From NCBI GenBank assembly GCA_031363945.1, contig JANLVJ010000084.1, positions 20,761 through 84,760 on the forward strand: a DNA stretch of 64,000 nucleotides. The letters are read 5' to 3'. The position numbers and the translations under genes were made by a program. The stretch comes from JANLVJ01 sp031363945. GTDB taxonomy: Bacteria; Bacteroidota; Bacteroidia; Sphingobacteriales; Sphingobacteriaceae. Of the stretch, positions 51,787 through 60,714 are shown one piece after another. Below the pieces are notes generated by a model. That model saw nothing but the letters and a program-made list of their open reading frames with translations. It was not told the DNA's origin and did no database searches. Numbering within the stretch: the stretch's first letter is position 1; every line of letters starts with the position of its first letter.

Positions 51787-52561
51787 AAAATCAACAAGCT
51801 TTAATGACTTCAAGCTCTTTATATTTTCACGACTTTTCTTAAAACAGTTATTTCTCGCTTTTGGAATATTTATCATACTATTTTTAATTCTCATTAATGG
51901 GCTTGCATTCATTACACGTCACGGTGAGGAAGTTAGTGTACCATCAGTACTAAATCTTCAGTCTTCAGAGGGTACAAAATTATTACTCGACCAGCGTTTT
52001 AAAGTTGAAGTAGACTCTGTTTTTGTGAATGATAAAGCAGGCGGCACCATAATAGAACAGTCACCTGAAGCTGGGGCGAAGGTCAAGGAAAATCGAACTA
52101 TCTATTTAACAATGGTTACGTTTCAAGCACCTGTAGTACATTTACCAAAATTTGAAGATACACCGTATAAAGAATATCAAAGCGATCTAGCCACGATTGG
52201 GCTTGGGGTTGACAGTATTACCTACAGGCCAGATGTTGCACAGGATCTTGTACTGGGAGTAACCTTCAAACATCATGCCCTCACGGCAGGTATTGGCCTG
52301 CCAAAAGGGTCAAGGGTTAATCTTATTTTGGGTGATGGCAATGGGGGTACAGTTCTGCTACCCAATCTTACCGGTTTAAACCTTGATGAAGCAAAATTTG
52401 GAATCCGGGGCTCCCAGCTGCTTCTGGGAAGAGTCGTTTATGATAGTACCACCCATGACAGCCTCAAAGCCAGGGTTTACAGGCAAACACCAGCTGCCCG
52501 GGCTGACACTATGGTTAAAGTAAGTCAGGGAACTCTTATTGATTTATACCTAAAAGATTAA
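51779..52561 (+). CDS. PASTA-domain membrane protein
   Basis: 260 residues: cytoplasmic N-terminus, one membrane span (about 18-43), then three PASTA domains (about 48-115, 118-187, 190-258) with the usual VPSVLNLQSSEGTKLLLDQRFKVEVDS and LPNLTGLNLDEAKFGIRGSQLLLG openings. PASTA domains bind peptidoglycan or muropeptides. In Bacteroidota a PASTA gene commonly sits beside ddl. Coupled by overlap to the upstream double Ddl, 5 bp from mltG. Confidence 0.92.
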   Translation: MPEKSTSFNDFKLFIFSRLFLKQLFLAFGIFIILFLILINGLAFITRHGEEVSVPSVLNLQSSEGTKLLLDQRFKVEVDSVFVNDKAGGTIIEQSPEAGAKVKENRTIYLTMVTFQAPVVHLPKFEDTPYKEYQSDLATIGLGVDSITYRPDVAQDLVLGVTFKHHALTAGIGLPKGSRVNLILGDGNGGTVLLPNLTGLNLDEAKFGIRGSQLLLGRVVYDSTTHDSLKARVYRQTPAARADTMVKVSQGTLIDLYLKD

Positions 52562-52566
52562 AAAAT

Positions 52567-53637
52567 ATGTCTTCTGAAATAGAACCTGAGAAACCCCGTT
52601 CATCTAGCCGAAAACCAATTTGGGTATGGGTCGCAGGAATCATATTCCTTGCCCTGTTTATTACTGGATATAGCTATTATAAAAGGATTTATGGCGCAAA
52701 TATTCTGGCTGATACGCCTCAGAAACAATATTTGTATATTCCTGATGGCAGTGATTTGATTGAATTAGTCAAAAATCTTCAAACGCATGAATTGCTCAGA
52801 AGCACAGCCGATTTTGAATGGGCTGCAAATTTTCTGCATTTTAAAACGGGCATTAAACCCGGCAAATACCGATTAACCGACGGTATGAGTAACAAGCAGC
52901 TTATCAGAAAGATACAACTCGGAAAGCAGGAACCTGTAGATATTATACTGCACAGTCTACGTTTAAAAGAGAATCTGGCTGCCTATGTTGGTAAAAAAAT
53001 TGAAGCAGATTCAATGGCAATTTATACGCTGCTTGCAGACAGGCATTATACAGATAGCCTGGGTTATACCACAGATAATATCTATACGATGATTTTGCCG
53101 AATACGTACCGGTTTAAATGGAATACTTCGGCAAAAGAATTTCTTACCCGTATGAACCGTGAGTCGGCTCGTTTCTGGTCGACTGATAAAATAGAGAAGG
53201 CAAGAGCTATCGGCCTTGATAAAACACAGGTAATTATTCTTGCCTCAATCGTAAATCAGGAAAGTAACAGGGTAGATGAAATGCCTACCATTGCTGGGGT
53301 ATACCTTAACAGGTTACACCGGGGAGTAAAACTTGACGCTGACCCTACCGTTATTTTTGCCAATAATGACTTCAGCATTAAACGGGTTACCAGAAAATAT
53401 CTTATAAAAGACTCTCCGTATAATACCTATAAATATAAGGGTTTGCCTCCTGGCCCCATTACCATGCCAAGCCTGCAAGCTATTGAAGCAGTGCTGAATT
53501 ATCAAAAATCAGATTATATGTTTTTTTGTGCAAAAGATGACTTTTCAGGCCATCATGCATTTGCTATAACAAGGGAAGAACACCTTATAAATGCCCATAA
53601 ATTTCAAAAAGCCCTGGATGCACGAAATATCCATTAG
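52567..53637 (+). CDS. mltG: Endolytic transglycosylase MltG
   Basis: 356 residues: short cytoplasmic part, one membrane helix (about 19-39), LysM-like region, and the YceG/MltG catalytic domain with ASIVNQESNRVDEMPTIAGVYLNRL (catalytic Glu about residue 231) and LKDSPYNTYKYKGLPPGPITMPSLQAIEAV. It cuts nascent glycan strands and so sets their length. Part of the envelope gene run. Confidence 0.95.
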   Translation: MSSEIEPEKPRSSSRKPIWVWVAGIIFLALFITGYSYYKRIYGANILADTPQKQYLYIPDGSDLIELVKNLQTHELLRSTADFEWAANFLHFKTGIKPGKYRLTDGMSNKQLIRKIQLGKQEPVDIILHSLRLKENLAAYVGKKIEADSMAIYTLLADRHYTDSLGYTTDNIYTMILPNTYRFKWNTSAKEFLTRMNRESARFWSTDKIEKARAIGLDKTQVIILASIVNQESNRVDEMPTIAGVYLNRLHRGVKLDADPTVIFANNDFSIKRVTRKYLIKDSPYNTYKYKGLPPGPITMPSLQAIEAVLNYQKSDYMFFCAKDDFSGHHAFAITREEHLINAHKFQKALDARNIH

Positions 53638-53648
53638 TATTCACATGT

Positions 53649-54071
53649 ATGTATAGTCATGAAACTTTTATCAGGGTTCGGTATGGTGAAACTGATCAGA
53701 TGGGTTATATGTATTACGGCAATTATGCCCAGTTCTATGAAGTGGGTAGAGTCGAAATGCTTCGAAGTCTGGGCCTGAGTTATAAAAGCTTTGAACGAGA
53801 TGGCATTATGATGCCAGTACTTGAACTAAACTGTAAATACCTGAGGCCTGCCCGATATGATGACCTGATCAGGGTTGTTACCACGCTAAAAGAAATACCA
53901 AGAATGCGAATTCGTTTTGAGTATGCCCTTTATGATGCTGATAATACGCTTCTTAATACTGGTGCCACAGTACTGGTCTTTGTGAATATGAATAGTTTAA
54001 AACCTTGTTTACCACCAGCTGAACTCATAACAAAGCTGCAATCTTATTTCGAAAATGGAGTGGTTTCATAA
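53649..54071 (+). CDS. Acyl-CoA thioesterase, hotdog fold (YbgC-like)
   Basis: 140 residues with the 4-hydroxybenzoyl-CoA thioesterase-type opening RVRYGETDQMGYMYYGNYAQFYEVGR (about 8-33), where the Asp/Gly/Tyr cluster is the active-site region, and a beta strand set ending ATVLVFVNMNSLKPC. Likely hydrolyses acyl-CoA or acyl-ACP thioesters. It lies between mltG (11 bp) and a yihY-like gene (17-bp overlap). Confidence 0.9.
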   Translation: MYSHETFIRVRYGETDQMGYMYYGNYAQFYEVGRVEMLRSLGLSYKSFERDGIMMPVLELNCKYLRPARYDDLIRVVTTLKEIPRMRIRFEYALYDADNTLLNTGATVLVFVNMNSLKPCLPPAELITKLQSYFENGVVS

Positions 54072-55023
54072 ATTTTTTTTTCAATTTCCATTTTATAGTA
54101 AACTGATTGCTAAAAGTAAAAAAACTGGTATACCAGGGTTCAAAGATGTCATGCTTTATGATTTGGCAGTTGATTTCTTTGAAGAAGTAGGTAAAGAAGG
54201 TATAGTAACCAAAGCTTCAGCCCTCGCCTATCGCTTTTTGCTAGCAACTTTTCCTGCTATAATCTTTGTATTTACACTTATTCCATTTATTCCAATTAAA
54301 AACTTTCAGCCAAGCCTGCTTAGTACCTTTCAGCAAATTTTACCAGATAATGTATTTGCCGCTGCCGAAACAACTCTGAGAGAAATTGTTAACAAACAAA
54401 ATAAAAGTTTGCTGTCTGCAGGTTTTTTGGCGTCGCTTATTTTTTCTACCAATGGAGTTTCAGCCCTTATAAAACAAATGAATAAGAGCTCACTCGTTTT
54501 ATACAAACGTAATTATCTGCAGCGTAGGGTGAGGGCTTTAATACTCACAATTGTATTAATTTTTTTGCTGCTAAGTAGTGCTTTTGTTGGTATAGCGGGT
54601 CAGTATGTAGTTTCATTTCTTTATAAACAACATTTTATCAAAGGTATTCTGGGCCGGTATTCACTGGTTCTATTGCAATGGATACTGGTGGCTCTTGTAT
54701 TTTACTTCACAATAGCGATTCTTTATTACTATGGGCCGTCACGAAAAAACAAGAAAGAGTTTTTTACTGCAGGAACCGGAATTGCTGCTGTTCTTTCTAT
54801 ACTTACTACGTATGGTTTTACTAAATATGTACAATACTTTGGGAATTATAATAAGGTGTATGGTTCAATTGGTACCCTGATCGTTATTATGATACTGTTG
54901 TATTTAAATTCTGCGATTTTATTAATCTGTTATGATCTTGATATAAGTCTTGAACGCTGCCGGTTGAAACCTGTAAATAAACCTGGCTTAAATCAAAAAA
55001 ATCGAAGGGTAGAAAACGTTTAA
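54055..55023 (+). CDS. YihY/BrkB-family membrane protein
   Basis: 322 residues with about six membrane helices. Family hallmarks: KASALAYRFLLATFPAIIFVFTLIPFIP and the late block YGSIGTLIVIMILLYLNSAILLICYDL. Formerly misnamed ribonuclease BN; role unknown, possibly a transporter. Overlaps the end of the thioesterase gene by 17 bp, so translation is coupled. Confidence 0.92.
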   Translation: MEWFHKFFFQFPFYSKLIAKSKKTGIPGFKDVMLYDLAVDFFEEVGKEGIVTKASALAYRFLLATFPAIIFVFTLIPFIPIKNFQPSLLSTFQQILPDNVFAAAETTLREIVNKQNKSLLSAGFLASLIFSTNGVSALIKQMNKSSLVLYKRNYLQRRVRALILTIVLIFLLLSSAFVGIAGQYVVSFLYKQHFIKGILGRYSLVLLQWILVALVFYFTIAILYYYGPSRKNKKEFFTAGTGIAAVLSILTTYGFTKYVQYFGNYNKVYGSIGTLIVIMILLYLNSAILLICYDLDISLERCRLKPVNKPGLNQKNRRVENV

Positions 55024-55042
55024 CGCTTTTTAAGTCTTTTAT

Positions 55043-57388
55043 ATGTCTGGTCTGCTATCAAAAGTATTTTCAATTTTCTTGGTATTAGTTTTTATGTCTG
55101 GGGCAACCTTTGCTCAGAAACATAGAAAAAAGAGTGTGGAAACCCAGCTGTTAACGACCAATAATCAACCGATCGATCAATTGCTTGAACGGGTTGAAGA
55201 TGTTCATATTACCCTTAACCGCATCAATAATTTATCTGGAAGCGGTATGAATACCAGCCAGATCGAAAAAGACCTGCCCAGGGTCGAAGAGGGTCTGATG
55301 CTGATTAAAAAAGACCTTGGGAATTCATCATCAACTATTGATGTCAATGATCTGCAACTTTATGATGTTATGCTTGATGCCATCCAGGAAAGTCTAGGGA
55401 ACTGGAAGCAGCAGCTGGTAATCTATGAGAAAGAGCTTGTCAAAATGAATGAGGACATGCGGATTTTTACCAGCAGTAATGATACCGCTTTTAAAAAACT
55501 CGCAATAGACACCAATTACAGGAAGCTTTTTTCGACTGAGATGAGTGGTCTGAAAGAGAAATGGGTAAAGGCAGATTCAAATACCAAGGCAAATTTTAAA
55601 CGTATTAATGTTTTACAGGCAAGGGTATCTTCAAACTATTTTCAGTCAATTGAGCTGGCTGATAAGATTGGCCTGACTATGAAGAACTACTGGGCAAGAA
55701 CTCTTGGTAAAGAATATCCGTTTCTATGGCAAATACGTGAAGTGCATGCTACAGGTGCAACCGAAACAGAGGCGGTAGAAAATCAACAGAATGTATTTTT
55801 CCACTTCTACCTGCATCAGTCAGGATCAAAATGGATCATACTATTACTAATCGCTTTGGCTTTCTTTTCCTTCGTTTCTTACGAGTTCTATAAGATCAGT
55901 AATCAGGTACATGACACAACTTATGTAACGCATGATTTTAAATACGTTAATAGGGTTCCAATACTGGCAACTCTTATCTTAGTACTGATAGCTGGCCCCT
56001 TTCTTGATCTGACGACCCCATCACTCTACCTCGAAATCATGCAACTGGGTCTGCTGGTATTGCTTGGCTTGCTTTATATTAAAACATGGCAAAGAAAGCT
56101 CTGGATATACTGGGCCCTGTCAGCAAGTTTTTTTATTGCCTTTACCTTAATCGATGGCATTTCTGACTATAGCAGACTACAACGTGTACTTTTACTCGTA
56201 TTAAATATTGCTGTAATCTTATTTGCGATCAGGTTCAGAAAAAAAATACGTGATTTACCTGAATTTCACTGGTTCGTAAAATTCATTCTGGGCATTTTTA
56301 TATTGATGAATATAGCAGCAGTCATCTTTAATCTTTTCGGGAGGATGACACAGGCTGATGAATTTAGTCTGGCGGCTATTTACGCTTTGATAGAGATTTT
56401 TGCCCTTAATACCATGGTGCTGATTTTTAAGGAATTCATCGATCTGCAAATGATCAGATACCAGCGTGCAGTAAACGGTAAGCTTTCTTTAAAAGATTCA
56501 CAGATTAAATCATTGCTAAACAATGCATTTGTTATCGTTATGGCACTAGCAATTTTTACCAGTTTACTTGACAATCTGAATATCCTTGATAACGCAAAAA
56601 CTCAGATTACAGAAATCATGAATAGCCCGATTAAACTGGGTTCACTTATTTTTACGCTTGGCAATCTTTTACTCTTCATTTTTATAATCTATATTTCAAA
56701 TCTGATTCAAAAGTTTCTTGGATTCTTTCTGGGTGATCCGGATGAAGATAATCAGGACTTTAATAAAAAAGGCTCACGCCTGGCAGTTCTTAGACTGATA
56801 CTTTTATTCCTGGGTTTTTTACTTGCAGTAGGTGCATCAGGACTACCACTTGATAAAATAACAATTCTTTTAGGCGCGCTTAGTGTGGGTATTGGACTGG
56901 GACTTCAAAATATTGTACACAACCTTGTATCAGGCATTATATTAATCTTCGAAAGGCCCTTTAAAATTGGTGATCTAGTCGAAATAGGAACACGTAAGGG
57001 AAGGGTAAAAGATATTGGAATACGCTCAAGCAAACTGATCACAACTGAAGGTTCAGAGGTTATTGTACCTAATGGAGACCTTTTATCAGAACGGGTCGTG
57101 AACTGGACTTTCAATAACAGCAATGTCAGAACTGAAATGCAGGTAAAAATTGCTGCTGGTTCTGATATTGAACTGGCAAAAAAGCTAATTACAGAACAGT
57201 TAAATGCTGATGAAACGATTCTCAAGCGTGTTGCCCCAGAAGTTTTCCTGAATACTATTACTGAGACTGGTATAGAATTAAAAGTACTCGTCTGGATCAA
57301 TAATCTACACCAGGAACAAACCTTCAAAAGTGATATGCTGATTAAGATCTATGAAGTATTATCAAAGAATGAAATAAAGATGATCTGA
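55043..57388 (+). CDS. MscS-family mechanosensitive channel with long N-terminal domain
   Basis: 781 residues. Signal peptide (1-24, ends TFAQ), periplasmic alpha-helical domain (about 25-265), a large set of membrane helices, and the MscS pore and beta domain at the end: LGALSVGIGLGLQNIVHNLVSGIILIFERPFKIGDLVEIG (about 612-651), then KGRVKDIGIRSSKLITTEGSEVIVPNGDLLS. The larger size recalls MscK/YbdG-type proteins. It would release solutes on osmotic downshock. Last gene of the envelope run. Confidence 0.93.
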   Translation: MSGLLSKVFSIFLVLVFMSGATFAQKHRKKSVETQLLTTNNQPIDQLLERVEDVHITLNRINNLSGSGMNTSQIEKDLPRVEEGLMLIKKDLGNSSSTIDVNDLQLYDVMLDAIQESLGNWKQQLVIYEKELVKMNEDMRIFTSSNDTAFKKLAIDTNYRKLFSTEMSGLKEKWVKADSNTKANFKRINVLQARVSSNYFQSIELADKIGLTMKNYWARTLGKEYPFLWQIREVHATGATETEAVENQQNVFFHFYLHQSGSKWIILLLIALAFFSFVSYEFYKISNQVHDTTYVTHDFKYVNRVPILATLILVLIAGPFLDLTTPSLYLEIMQLGLLVLLGLLYIKTWQRKLWIYWALSASFFIAFTLIDGISDYSRLQRVLLLVLNIAVILFAIRFRKKIRDLPEFHWFVKFILGIFILMNIAAVIFNLFGRMTQADEFSLAAIYALIEIFALNTMVLIFKEFIDLQMIRYQRAVNGKLSLKDSQIKSLLNNAFVIVMALAIFTSLLDNLNILDNAKTQITEIMNSPIKLGSLIFTLGNLLLFIFIIYISNLIQKFLGFFLGDPDEDNQDFNKKGSRLAVLRLILLFLGFLLAVGASGLPLDKITILLGALSVGIGLGLQNIVHNLVSGIILIFERPFKIGDLVEIGTRKGRVKDIGIRSSKLITTEGSEVIVPNGDLLSERVVNWTFNNSNVRTEMQVKIAAGSDIELAKKLITEQLNADETILKRVAPEVFLNTITETGIELKVLVWINNLHQEQTFKSDMLIKIYEVLSKNEIKMI

Positions 57389-57393
57389 TATTT

Positions 57394-58245
57394 CTAGGGT
57401 AATACAGGCTTATCATTTCTTGACCATTCACCCCACGAGCCTACATAGAGTTTGGGCACAGGTAAACCAGCTTCAGCCATAGCCAGAATTGTATGACAGG
57501 CTGTTACACCTGACCCGCAATGAATGATTATGTTTTCAGCTACGAAATTTTCAACTATCGGGCCATATTTTATCAATAGATCGGCGCGACTTAAAAAAAT
57601 ACCCTTACTTAAGTTTTCTAAATAAGGAATGTTTTTAGCTCCAGGTATATGACCGGCAATCAGGTCTATTGGTTCTGATTCACCCAGATAGCGGTAGGCC
57701 TCTCTTACATCAATAATGAGGCTCTTTGCATCCAAGGTAGCGTTTTCAACCTTATCAATACCTATTGTATGAATTGACCAGTCGCCCAGTGGATAAGCAT
57801 CTGTTTCTTCTTCAGGTTCTTCAGGTAAGTCTTTGTTTAATAAGGCACCTTTTTTAACGGCTTCTTCCATGCCTCCGTCAAGAACAGAAATTCTTTTATG
57901 CCCGCTCATGGCAAGCATCCACCAAAATCTAGCTGCAGCATTAGCCCCCGACTTATCGTCATAAACTATTACATAGGTTTCAGGTGTAATGGCTAATGAT
58001 CCAAGAAAAGCAGCAAAATCACGTTGTGATGGCAGAGGATGTCTTCCACCTCTGGAAGCATCAGAAACCTCAGCGGCAAGATCTGTTTCCAGATCAGCAA
58101 AATAAGCTCCTTTCAGGTGACCATTCAGATAACGTCCGAAAGCACCTGTACCTCCTCTTGCATCAATTAATACATACTGGGTGCGGGGTAATTCTACAAA
58201 GTCGGCATAACTTATTAGCTGTGTAGAGGTTATAAATGGCTTCAT
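57394..58245 (-). CDS. Sulfurtransferase with two rhodanese domains
   Basis: 283 residues, tandem rhodanese domains (about 8-135 inactive, about 155-283 active). The catalytic loop IHCGSGVTACH has Cys243 followed by GSGVT, the 3-mercaptopyruvate sulfurtransferase-type loop (CGSGVTA) rather than CRxGxT. N-terminal domain has VLIDARGG and YVIVYDD. Length matches SseA. Convergent with the MscS gene with a 5-bp gap. Confidence 0.94.
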   Translation of the reverse strand: MKPFITSTQLISYADFVELPRTQYVLIDARGGTGAFGRYLNGHLKGAYFADLETDLAAEVSDASRGGRHPLPSQRDFAAFLGSLAITPETYVIVYDDKSGANAAARFWWMLAMSGHKRISVLDGGMEEAVKKGALLNKDLPEEPEEETDAYPLGDWSIHTIGIDKVENATLDAKSLIIDVREAYRYLGESEPIDLIAGHIPGAKNIPYLENLSKGIFLSRADLLIKYGPIVENFVAENIIIHCGSGVTACHTILAMAEAGLPVPKLYVGSWGEWSRNDKPVLP

Positions 58246-58302
58246 TTGGCAAAGTTATAAATCTCATTGGCTATTTCTTAAGCACGGCATACAGTATGTG
58301 CT

Positions 58303-59949
58303 TTAATCAATCTTTACCAGATCAATTTGCTCTATCACCTTAGGCCTTGTTGCCCGATTTAAGAACTTGATATTTAAACGGGTAACAGGATAATTGGGTA
58401 CTTCTTTAATAAGGGTGTATGATTTGACAAGCTTCTGCAAACTCCTAAATTTAGATTTGGGAATATATAACCAGCATGGCTTGTCAAGCTTTTCAAGTAC
58501 AGAGCTATCTATGGTTGGAACAATTTTTTGTATATAAAAATCCATCGAACCAGTTGGACCACTTCCGTAAACATAAAACCGATTTTGAGGTATATGATTG
58601 CTGACTACAAATTTTGCCAGAACAGATGGGGCTTGATATTGTAAAAGATTAGGGTAAAAGAACGTATTCATGAATAAATTCACAGAAATGATTGTAATTG
58701 CTGAAGGCAGAATAAGTTTCATCCCCTCAGACTCATTATTATTAAACCAGTAATAAATACTGAATCCAAAGGCAATAAAAAGTACCGATAGACCTAAATT
58801 TTTAGCAGTCATTGGAAAGACATATAAGGCCAAAAGTGTCATTATAAGCCATAAACCGGTAAGCATAATACCCTGCACGATTCTTATCGGAAGTCTGAGT
58901 TTAACTGAGCCTGAAACGTATATGCTATCAATAAACCAGGCTGATAAAATAGAACCGAAAGGAATAATCACATTTATATAATGTGGTAGCTTGTAAGCAG
59001 AAAATGACAGCGCTATAATCGTTAGCAAAAACCCACCAATGGTCATAAATTCTGGTGAAGACCTGATTTTTTTTAGTTTGAAAAACAGGGCAACCAAGGT
59101 TATTAATGACCAGGGAAGGCAAGACCAGAGATAAGAGTGTACCAGGAATAGTTTATCCGTATCATTCTTCCAGGGACTTTCTCCTGTGATGCGTCCAAAA
59201 CTCTGACCCCAGTAAAAAAAACGTAAACCTGACACACCTTTCAAGCCGTTAACCAATTTTTCAGGATGTAAATCAAATTGCTGGTATAATCCAATATTCA
59301 TTGGCATCAGGATTAGTAATACCACCACCAGGGCAATAAGCCAGTGCCAGTTAAAAAGCATCTTCCAGTTTTGAGTCATCAGTATTTGACTTCCCAGGGC
59401 AAAGACAACAACAACAAGCCCAACTGGACCCTTGGCCAGCATTGCCAGACCCAGGGCTACTGCCCCAAAAAACAGGTTTTTCAGATTTAATGAATTCATA
59501 TATCTGGCGAATTCTGAAATGGCAAGCATGACGAAAGACGTGAGTAAACTATCAGTACGCAGATCAAAGGCCATCAAGAAAACAGTCTGTGAACTCAGGT
59601 AAAACAGCATTGCCAGATTCGCTGTGTGCCGGTTATAAAAGAGCGTACAAAACCGGTAACAGGCAAGTCCACCTACAAAGACAGAGAGCAGCAGTGGTAA
59701 GATTCTAAAGGTAAACTGTGATACACCAAGTATCCAGAATGAGAATGAAGATGCCCAGAATAACAGCGGTGGTTTGTCAAGGTAATCACGCCCGAAATCA
59801 AATACCTGCAGGAAATTTTTGCTTTTAAACATTTCTAGTGATATTGATGCATACTGAGCCGAGTCAACATCCATAACATCTATACACCAGGCACCAGCTA
59901 CCTGCACGCCAATTGCAGCCACAATCAGCCAGCTTATTTTCTTTTCCAT
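58303..59949 (-). CDS. GT39-family membrane glycosyltransferase (ArnT-like)
   Basis: 548 residues with about 12-13 membrane helices. After helix 1 there is the acidic loop VMDVDSAQYASISLEMFKSKNFL (Asp pair = the metal/donor site of GT-C enzymes) and DKPPLLFW, the ArnT/PMT hallmark. It uses a polyprenyl-phosphate sugar and transfers it to a lipid or protein acceptor. It overlaps the end of the GT2 gene by 16 bp, and that GT2 protein (DPM-like) probably makes the polyprenyl-phosphate donor. The acceptor is unknown. Confidence 0.9.
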   Translation of the reverse strand: MEKKISWLIVAAIGVQVAGAWCIDVMDVDSAQYASISLEMFKSKNFLQVFDFGRDYLDKPPLLFWASSFSFWILGVSQFTFRILPLLLSVFVGGLACYRFCTLFYNRHTANLAMLFYLSSQTVFLMAFDLRTDSLLTSFVMLAISEFARYMNSLNLKNLFFGAVALGLAMLAKGPVGLVVVVFALGSQILMTQNWKMLFNWHWLIALVVVLLILMPMNIGLYQQFDLHPEKLVNGLKGVSGLRFFYWGQSFGRITGESPWKNDTDKLFLVHSYLWSCLPWSLITLVALFFKLKKIRSSPEFMTIGGFLLTIIALSFSAYKLPHYINVIIPFGSILSAWFIDSIYVSGSVKLRLPIRIVQGIMLTGLWLIMTLLALYVFPMTAKNLGLSVLFIAFGFSIYYWFNNNESEGMKLILPSAITIISVNLFMNTFFYPNLLQYQAPSVLAKFVVSNHIPQNRFYVYGSGPTGSMDFYIQKIVPTIDSSVLEKLDKPCWLYIPKSKFRSLQKLVKSYTLIKEVPNYPVTRLNIKFLNRATRPKVIEQIDLVKID

Positions 59950-60656
59950 ATATTGTATTTCAGGATTACAAAAATAGCCCTGAAACCATCTTTCCAGCTA
60001 ATCTTCTTGCCTTCTTCATAGCTACGTCCATAATAGCTGATTCCTACTTCGTAAATTCTGATTCCAGGTACCCTGCTTATTTTTGACGTTATCTCTGGTT
60101 CAAACCCAAAGCGATTTTCATATAAGTTTAACTGTTTAAGTACTGATGTTGGAAACATTTTGAAGCAGGTTTCCATATCGCTTAAATTCAGATTGGTGAG
60201 AATGTTTGAAAGAAATGTAAGCACTCTGTTGCCTACCGTATGAAGGAAAAAAAGCATTCTATGAGGCTTACCTCCGACAAAACGAGAACCAAACACCACA
60301 TCGGCATAACCGTCAAGAATTGGTTTTAACAAGATTGCATATTCTTCAGGGTCATACTCAAGATCAGCATCCTGAACAATGCAATAATCGCCCGTGGCTG
60401 CTCCGATCGCACGTCTGATAGCAGCCCCCTTACCCTGGTTTTTTTCCTGGGCAATATAGATGATTGAAGTATCGGGATTGGTTTGCCTGAATATATTTAT
60501 CTGCTCTTGGGTAGTATCTGTTGAACAATCATTTACAATTACCAGTTCACGCCTGATATTTGCCGGGAGCAGAACGGCTGTGACTTTCTTTAGAATTGCA
60601 CCAATAGTTTTTTCTTCGTTGTAGACCGGTATAAGAATGGAAAGTTTTGAGATCAT
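59934..60656 (-). CDS. GT2 glycosyltransferase, dolichol-phosphate mannosyltransferase-like
   Basis: 240 residues. GT-A fold opening LSILIPVYNEEKTI (about 5-18), nucleotide-binding IVNDCSTD, KNQGKGAAIRRAIGAATG, and the DxD metal site in VQDADLEYDPEEY (about 97-99). No C-terminal membrane helices, as in soluble DPM-type enzymes. Probably makes a polyprenyl-phosphate sugar for the GT39 protein encoded with a 16-bp overlap. Confidence 0.93.
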   Translation of the reverse strand: MISKLSILIPVYNEEKTIGAILKKVTAVLLPANIRRELVIVNDCSTDTTQEQINIFRQTNPDTSIIYIAQEKNQGKGAAIRRAIGAATGDYCIVQDADLEYDPEEYAILLKPILDGYADVVFGSRFVGGKPHRMLFFLHTVGNRVLTFLSNILTNLNLSDMETCFKMFPTSVLKQLNLYENRFGFEPEITSKISRVPGIRIYEVGISYYGRSYEEGKKISWKDGFRAIFVILKYNIWKRK

Positions 60657-60714
60657 CGTTTAATTATAGCTAATATATAACTAAGAGTAACCAAAATGAT
60701 GAAATCGGGCCTGA